Source: CAYUEN01 sp964443745
GTDB taxonomy: Bacteria; Campylobacterota; Campylobacteria; Campylobacterales; QNZT01
Reading direction: 5' to 3'
Assembly (NCBI GenBank): GCA_964443745.1
Contig: CAYUEN010000048.1
Location: 1 to 10,249 of the forward strand
Length of the DNA stretch: 10,249 nt
Positions 6,117 through 10,249 of this stretch are shown here, one piece after another. A program made the position numbers and the translations under genes. Position 1 is the first letter of the stretch; each line of letters opens with the position of its first letter. The notes beneath the pieces are model-generated. The model saw nothing but the letters and a program-made list of their open reading frames with translations, had not been told where the DNA came from and made no database searches.

Positions 6117-7190
6117 ATGAAAAAAATTGTTGTCGTATTTGGTTTGTTGTTTCTAATTGTCGAAGCGAAGGAGTTACGACTTTCGCAAAAAGAGATCGCT
6201 ACTTGGGGGATAAAAACGGAGCCGATCGAAAAGAGTGCGCAAGTGCCGCTGGGAAAGTTTATCGTCGAAGTGACGACACCGCCGAATTTGATTCGAACGA
6301 TTTCGCTGCCGTTTAAGGCGCAGGTGGTGTCGTTGAACGCGGCTCTTTATCAAAAGGTCGAGAAGGGGGACTTGTTGGCGAAGGTGACAGGAACGGAGTG
6401 GATCGAGGCTCAAAAGTCGGCGATTTCCGATGCGATCGAGCTTCGTCACCACACCCATACCGCAACCCGAAAAAACAAATTGTGTCGTGAAGAGATCATT
6501 CCCAAAAAAGATTGCATCGCCGCCAATGCGGAGCTGCGCACCGATAAAATCAAAGTCGCCGCCTCCAAAGCGTTGTTGAAAAGTTACGGAGCGAGCGAAC
6601 GGATGATCAAAGAGCTTTTCGAAAAGCTGACGATTTTTCCGGCCATCCCCGTCAAGAGTCCGATCGAAGGTACGATTGTCGAGCTAAACGCCCATCCCGG
6701 CAAAAGCACGCCTCCTTCCAGCGCTCTGTTCGTGATTCAAAAAGAGGGGGCCTTTTGGCTGGAGAGCGATTTGCCGCTACATACGACCCGAATGCTTGAC
6801 GATGGGGATGAGGTATTGCTCGATATCGATGGAAAAAAATACCGAAGTAGCGTACTGCAAATAGCTCCTACGCTCAATTTGCAAAATCAGACCAGACATG
6901 TACGCTTTAGTCTCAAACCCCATAGCGGTTTGTTGCCGGGACTCCGTGTCGATGCGACGCTTATTATGCCCAAAGAGGCGTATCGGGTACCAAAAGTCGC
7001 CGTTGTCAAACACAATGGAAAGACGATTGTCTTTGCTCGGCGGAAGGATAGTTTCGTCGATGTACCCGTCGAAGTGATCGGCGAGGATCGAAACGCTTAT
7101 TATCTTACTCCTTCTTCGACGTTGGGTGTTCCGATCGTCGTCAATGGAGTTGCGGTTTTGAAAAACATGTTGGGAGAAGGGGATGAATAG
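6117..7190 (+). CDS. RND efflux periplasmic adaptor (CzcB/CusB-like)
   Basis: A 357-residue membrane-fusion protein linking the inner membrane pump to the outer membrane channel. The signal sequence is MKKIVVVFGLLFLIVEA. The two halves of the barrel-sandwich (lipoyl-like) domain are at about 60-98, ending YQKVEKGDLLAKV, and 178-210, PVKSPIEGTIVELN. Between them lies a helical hairpin (about 98-172). Beta-barrel (about 211-285) and membrane-proximal (about 288-350) segments follow. The hairpin start has H111, H112 and H114, with C123 and C133 further along; these could touch metal, though they may be incidental. Long N- or C-terminal metal-binding extensions known in some CusB/CzcB proteins are absent. 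GGAG (6104-6107) precedes the ATG. Its last eight bases overlap the pump gene. Confidence 0.9.
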   Translation: MKKIVVVFGLLFLIVEAKELRLSQKEIATWGIKTEPIEKSAQVPLGKFIVEVTTPPNLIRTISLPFKAQVVSLNAALYQKVEKGDLLAKVTGTEWIEAQKSAISDAIELRHHTHTATRKNKLCREEIIPKKDCIAANAELRTDKIKVAASKALLKSYGASERMIKELFEKLTIFPAIPVKSPIEGTIVELNAHPGKSTPPSSALFVIQKEGAFWLESDLPLHTTRMLDDGDEVLLDIDGKKYRSSVLQIAPTLNLQNQTRHVRFSLKPHSGLLPGLRVDATLIMPKEAYRVPKVAVVKHNGKTIVFARRKDSFVDVPVEVIGEDRNAYYLTPSSTLGVPIVVNGVAVLKNMLGEGDE

Positions 7191-10100
7191 ACTGATTGAA
7201 GCCGCGCTTTCGCAACGTCTTTTTGTCTCCTTGTTGGCGTTGGTGATTTTGGGGTTTGGGATCAAGGCGTATCGGGATCTGCCCGTGGACGCTTTTCCCG
7301 ATATTTCGCCCACCCAGGTAAAAATCATATTGAAATCGGACGGTATGACGCCTTCGGAGATGGAACAGCGTGTGACGATACCTATCGAAATGAAAATGGT
7401 GGGTATTCCTCATGAGAGTATTATGCGTTCGATATCGAAGTACGGTTTGTGCGATATTACGATCGATTTCGAAGAGGGAACCGATATCTACTGGGCAAGA
7501 CAGCAAGTAAGCGAACGCCTCAACGATATCAAAGAGGAACTACCCAAAAACCTTTCGGGCGGGCTTGCTCCCATCAGTACGCCCCTTAGCGATATTTTGA
7601 TGTTTACGATCGAATCGCCTACGCTTACTTTGATGCAAAAACGGAGTTTGCTCGACTGGGTGATCTCTCCGAAGATTCGTTCTATCAGCGGGGTCGCCGA
7701 AGTGAACGCTTTGGGAGGAAAGGTACGTACGTTCGAAGTGGTGCCCGATTTGGAGAAACTTCGTACTTACAAGATCGCTCTGGACGACATTTTCGACGCG
7801 CTGGAGAAAAACAACCAAAACGACGGTGCGGGGCGTGTTACCCAGGGAGTGGAGAGTATCTTGGTACGAAGTGTGGGCAAACTCAAAACGCTTGAAGATA
7901 TCAAGATGTTGCATGTCGCCAATGTCGATGGAAAGGTGATTACGATCGCAGATGTGGCGAAAGTGCATATCGGTCATTTGACGCGTGCGGGATTCGTGAC
8001 CAAAGACGGTAGAGGCGAGGCGGTAGAGGGGTTGGTCCTTGGATTGAAAGGAATCAATACCACCAAAGTGCTAAATCGCGTCAAAACCGAGCTTGAAAAA
8101 CTCGAAAGTCAGCTTCCCGAAGGAACACGTATCGAAATCTTTTACGATCGCTCCGATTTGGTGAATCTCGCGACCGATACGGTCAAAAAGGCATTGGTGG
8201 AAGCGGTGATTTTGATTGCGGTGGTTCTTCTTTTGATGCTGGGCAATTTCGCTTCGGCGTTCAGCGTCGCTTTGATTTTGCCGTTTGCGTTGCTGATGAG
8301 TTTTATGGCGATGCGCTATTTCGGATTGACGGCGAACTTGATGAGCTTGGGAGGTTTGGCGATTGCGATCGGTATCTTGGTCGATTCGGCAGTGGTGATG
8401 GTAGAACACATTACCGCGGAGCTTGGAAACCCCGAAAAAGAGCGAGAGCGCAAATTGGAGATCATTTACCGGGCGGCTGTCGATATGGCTCCTTCTATCG
8501 TAACGGGTGTGCTCATCATCATCATCGTGTTCATGCCGCTTTTGTCTTTGGAAGGATTGGAAGGAAAACTCTTTCGGCCGGTTGCTTTGAGTATCGTTTT
8601 TGCGTTGTTCAGCTCGTTGATTTTGGCACTGACGCTTATTCCCGTACTGAGTTCGTTCATCTTGAAAAAGCGAGAGGATAAAGAGTCGTTCGTGATGCGT
8701 TATCTTTTGCGTTGGTATCGGCCCGTTTTGGATTTTGTAATCAAACATGCCAAGACGGTGATCGTCTCTGTGGTGATTCTTTTCGCATGGTCGCTCTATT
8801 TGGCGGCAAATACGGGCAAAACCTTCATGCCTACGATGGACGAGGGAAGTATCATCGTCGGATTGGAAGCGCTGCCGTCGATTAGTCTGGAAGAGAACAA
8901 AGCGCTCAATCTGAAGATTCAAAAACAGCTTTTGAGGGATGTGCCGGAGATTGAGGCGATCATTGCCAGAACGGGAAGCGACGAGCTTGGATTGGATCCT
9001 ATGGGGTTGAACGATACCGATACGTTTTTGGTCCTCAAACCAAAAAAAGAGTGGGAAAAGCCCGACAAAGAGTGGCTGATCGAGAAGGTTCGAAAATCGC
9101 TGGATAATTTTGTCGGTATCGAATACAGTTTCACCCAGCCGATCGAGATGCGGGTTTCGGAGATGCTCACGGGCGTGAGGGGAGATGTGGCCATCGATAT
9201 TTTCGGTGACGACAACGATATCTTGGAAAGGATCGCGCAAAAGATCAAAGCGATCTTGGAGACGATCGAAGGGAGTAGCGATGTCTACAAAAAAGCCAAC
9301 GAAGGAATCGAGTATTTCGAATTGGTCTTCGACAAAAAAGCGCTCGGGTATTACGGTATCGACGAGGCGGATATCGGTACGTTTTTGCAGACGATGGTAA
9401 CGGGAGTGCAAAAGGGTATCGTCCAGGAGGGTATGCGTCGTATACCTTTGATGGTAAAGGGAGAAGGACAACTTCAAAACTCTTTGGAGAGTATCAAGAG
9501 TCTCTATTACGTATTGCCGAACGGTACGAACGTACCGCTACGAAATCTGGTGCGTTTTGTCTCTACTCAAGGACCCGTACAGATCGAACACGAAAACGGC
9601 TATCGCAAAACGATCGTTCAGACCAATGTCGAGGGGAGAGATCTGGTGAGTTTTGTGGATGAAGCAAAAGCGAAAATCGAAAAAGAGATCAAACTTCCAG
9701 CGGGGTATTATTTGAGTTACGGTGGGGAGTTCGAAAATCAACAACGTGCTATGAAAAGACTCGGCATTATCATCCCGATCGCGCTATTTTTGGTTTTTGT
9801 GATGCTTTTTGTTTCGTTCGGTTCGATCCGACAGGCGGTCATCGTCATGATCAACGTACCGTTGGCGCTCATCGGAGGTTTTGCCGGACTCTATTTTAGT
9901 GGAGAGTATATGTCGGTGCCGGCGTCGGTCGGTTTTATCGCGTTGCTTGGTATTGCCGTGCTAAATGGTGTCGTTTTGGTGAACTATTTTAATACACTCG
10001 TTAAGAACGGCTATAATATAGAGGAGGCGGTGCGCGTAGGAGCGATGCGTAGGCTTCGTCCGGTGCTTATGACGGCGATGATCGCCGCACTAGGACTTTT

Positions 10101-10249
10101 GCCGCTGCTTTTTGCGACAGGGCCTGGATCGGAGATTCAAAGACCGCTTGCGATCGTGGTGATCAACGGGCTTATCAGTTCAACCGCGTTGACACTGGTG
10201 ATACTACCGGTGCTCTATATTTTGACGATGCGTAAATTGCATAGTCTAC
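7183..10249 (+). CDS. Heavy-metal efflux RND pump, CusA/CzcA family (3' end cut off)
   Basis: The inner membrane proton-driven pump. The frame is open from ATG 7183 to the window edge, 1022 codons and no stop; the family averages about 1020-1060 residues, so only a few to some tens are missing. Twelve membrane segments are recognisable: one at about 12-30, six between 337 and 543, and five between 861 and 1014, with two large periplasmic loops between. RDLPVDAFPDIS (31-42) is the usual heavy-metal RND opening. In TM4, GGLAIAIGILVDSAVVMVE carries D401 and E408, matching CzcA D408 and E415, but A395 replaces the Asp matching CzcA D402. By eye alignment, the CusA copper-binding Met triad (M573, M623, M672) corresponds to Gly559, Asp611 and Glu660 here, arguing against Cu(I)/Ag(I). 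The loop motif EMLTGVRGDVAIDIFG is CzcA-like. Divalent cations are the likelier substrate. Confidence 0.93.
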   Translation, partial: MNRLIEAALSQRLFVSLLALVILGFGIKAYRDLPVDAFPDISPTQVKIILKSDGMTPSEMEQRVTIPIEMKMVGIPHESIMRSISKYGLCDITIDFEEGTDIYWARQQVSERLNDIKEELPKNLSGGLAPISTPLSDILMFTIESPTLTLMQKRSLLDWVISPKIRSISGVAEVNALGGKVRTFEVVPDLEKLRTYKIALDDIFDALEKNNQNDGAGRVTQGVESILVRSVGKLKTLEDIKMLHVANVDGKVITIADVAKVHIGHLTRAGFVTKDGRGEAVEGLVLGLKGINTTKVLNRVKTELEKLESQLPEGTRIEIFYDRSDLVNLATDTVKKALVEAVILIAVVLLLMLGNFASAFSVALILPFALLMSFMAMRYFGLTANLMSLGGLAIAIGILVDSAVVMVEHITAELGNPEKERERKLEIIYRAAVDMAPSIVTGVLIIIIVFMPLLSLEGLEGKLFRPVALSIVFALFSSLILALTLIPVLSSFILKKREDKESFVMRYLLRWYRPVLDFVIKHAKTVIVSVVILFAWSLYLAANTGKTFMPTMDEGSIIVGLEALPSISLEENKALNLKIQKQLLRDVPEIEAIIARTGSDELGLDPMGLNDTDTFLVLKPKKEWEKPDKEWLIEKVRKSLDNFVGIEYSFTQPIEMRVSEMLTGVRGDVAIDIFGDDNDILERIAQKIKAILETIEGSSDVYKKANEGIEYFELVFDKKALGYYGIDEADIGTFLQTMVTGVQKGIVQEGMRRIPLMVKGEGQLQNSLESIKSLYYVLPNGTNVPLRNLVRFVSTQGPVQIEHENGYRKTIVQTNVEGRDLVSFVDEAKAKIEKEIKLPAGYYLSYGGEFENQQRAMKRLGIIIPIALFLVFVMLFVSFGSIRQAVIVMINVPLALIGGFAGLYFSGEYMSVPASVGFIALLGIAVLNGVVLVNYFNTLVKNGYNIEEAVRVGAMRRLRPVLMTAMIAALGLLPLLFATGPGSEIQRPLAIVVINGLISSTALTLVILPVLYILTMRKLHSL

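Noticed and set aside
8071..9477. Long minus-strand open frame (468 codons) inside the pump gene
   Set aside because: It is the reverse of a clear RND coding sequence; its translation is rich in His, Arg and Asp with no domain or hydrophobic pattern, as expected for an antisense shadow.

Overview
The window most resembles a free-living Campylobacterota (Epsilonproteobacteria) chromosome. This is inferred from AT-leaning short intergenic regions, TATAAT-type -10 boxes behind T-rich stretches with no clear -35, a sulfur-oxidiser-like codon style rich in GAT/ATC/GAA, and a compact metal-efflux operon of a type common in that group. The phylum is a guess from style; there is no rRNA or other marker gene.

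The window has two halves. Left half (1-4077) is a mosaic of unrelated accessory genes of uneven composition: an AT-rich AAA ATPase of the AAA_14/DUF4143 type (112-1299); a complete MntA-HepT (MNT-HEPN, type VII) toxin-antitoxin pair with its own promoter (1491-2304); an apparent leftover of a second nucleotidyltransferase (2483-2650), not a shadow of anything; and a GC-rich lipoprotein metallophosphoesterase related to purple acid phosphatases (2656-4077). Single-line counts by eye give about 27% GC inside the ATPase and about 58% inside the phosphoesterase, which suggests separate origins.

Right half (4212 to the end) is a same-strand gene string that reads as one heavy-metal efflux operon: a small membrane-anchored or exported protein with a symmetric Cys/His pattern (4212-4523), a small basic exported protein (4579-4926), a TolC-family outer membrane channel (4923-6113), a periplasmic adaptor (6117-7190) and a CusA/CzcA-family RND pump (7183 to the window edge, 3' end cut off). 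The last four are joined by a 4-bp overlap, a 3-bp gap and an 8-bp overlap. The three large products would form a tripartite pump across both membranes. The two small exported proteins have no function I can name and are the best candidates here for something undescribed, namely accessory metal-handling factors of the pump.

No tRNA, rRNA, CRISPR array, insertion sequence or convincing rho-independent terminator was seen. All longer minus-strand frames are shadows of the genes listed.
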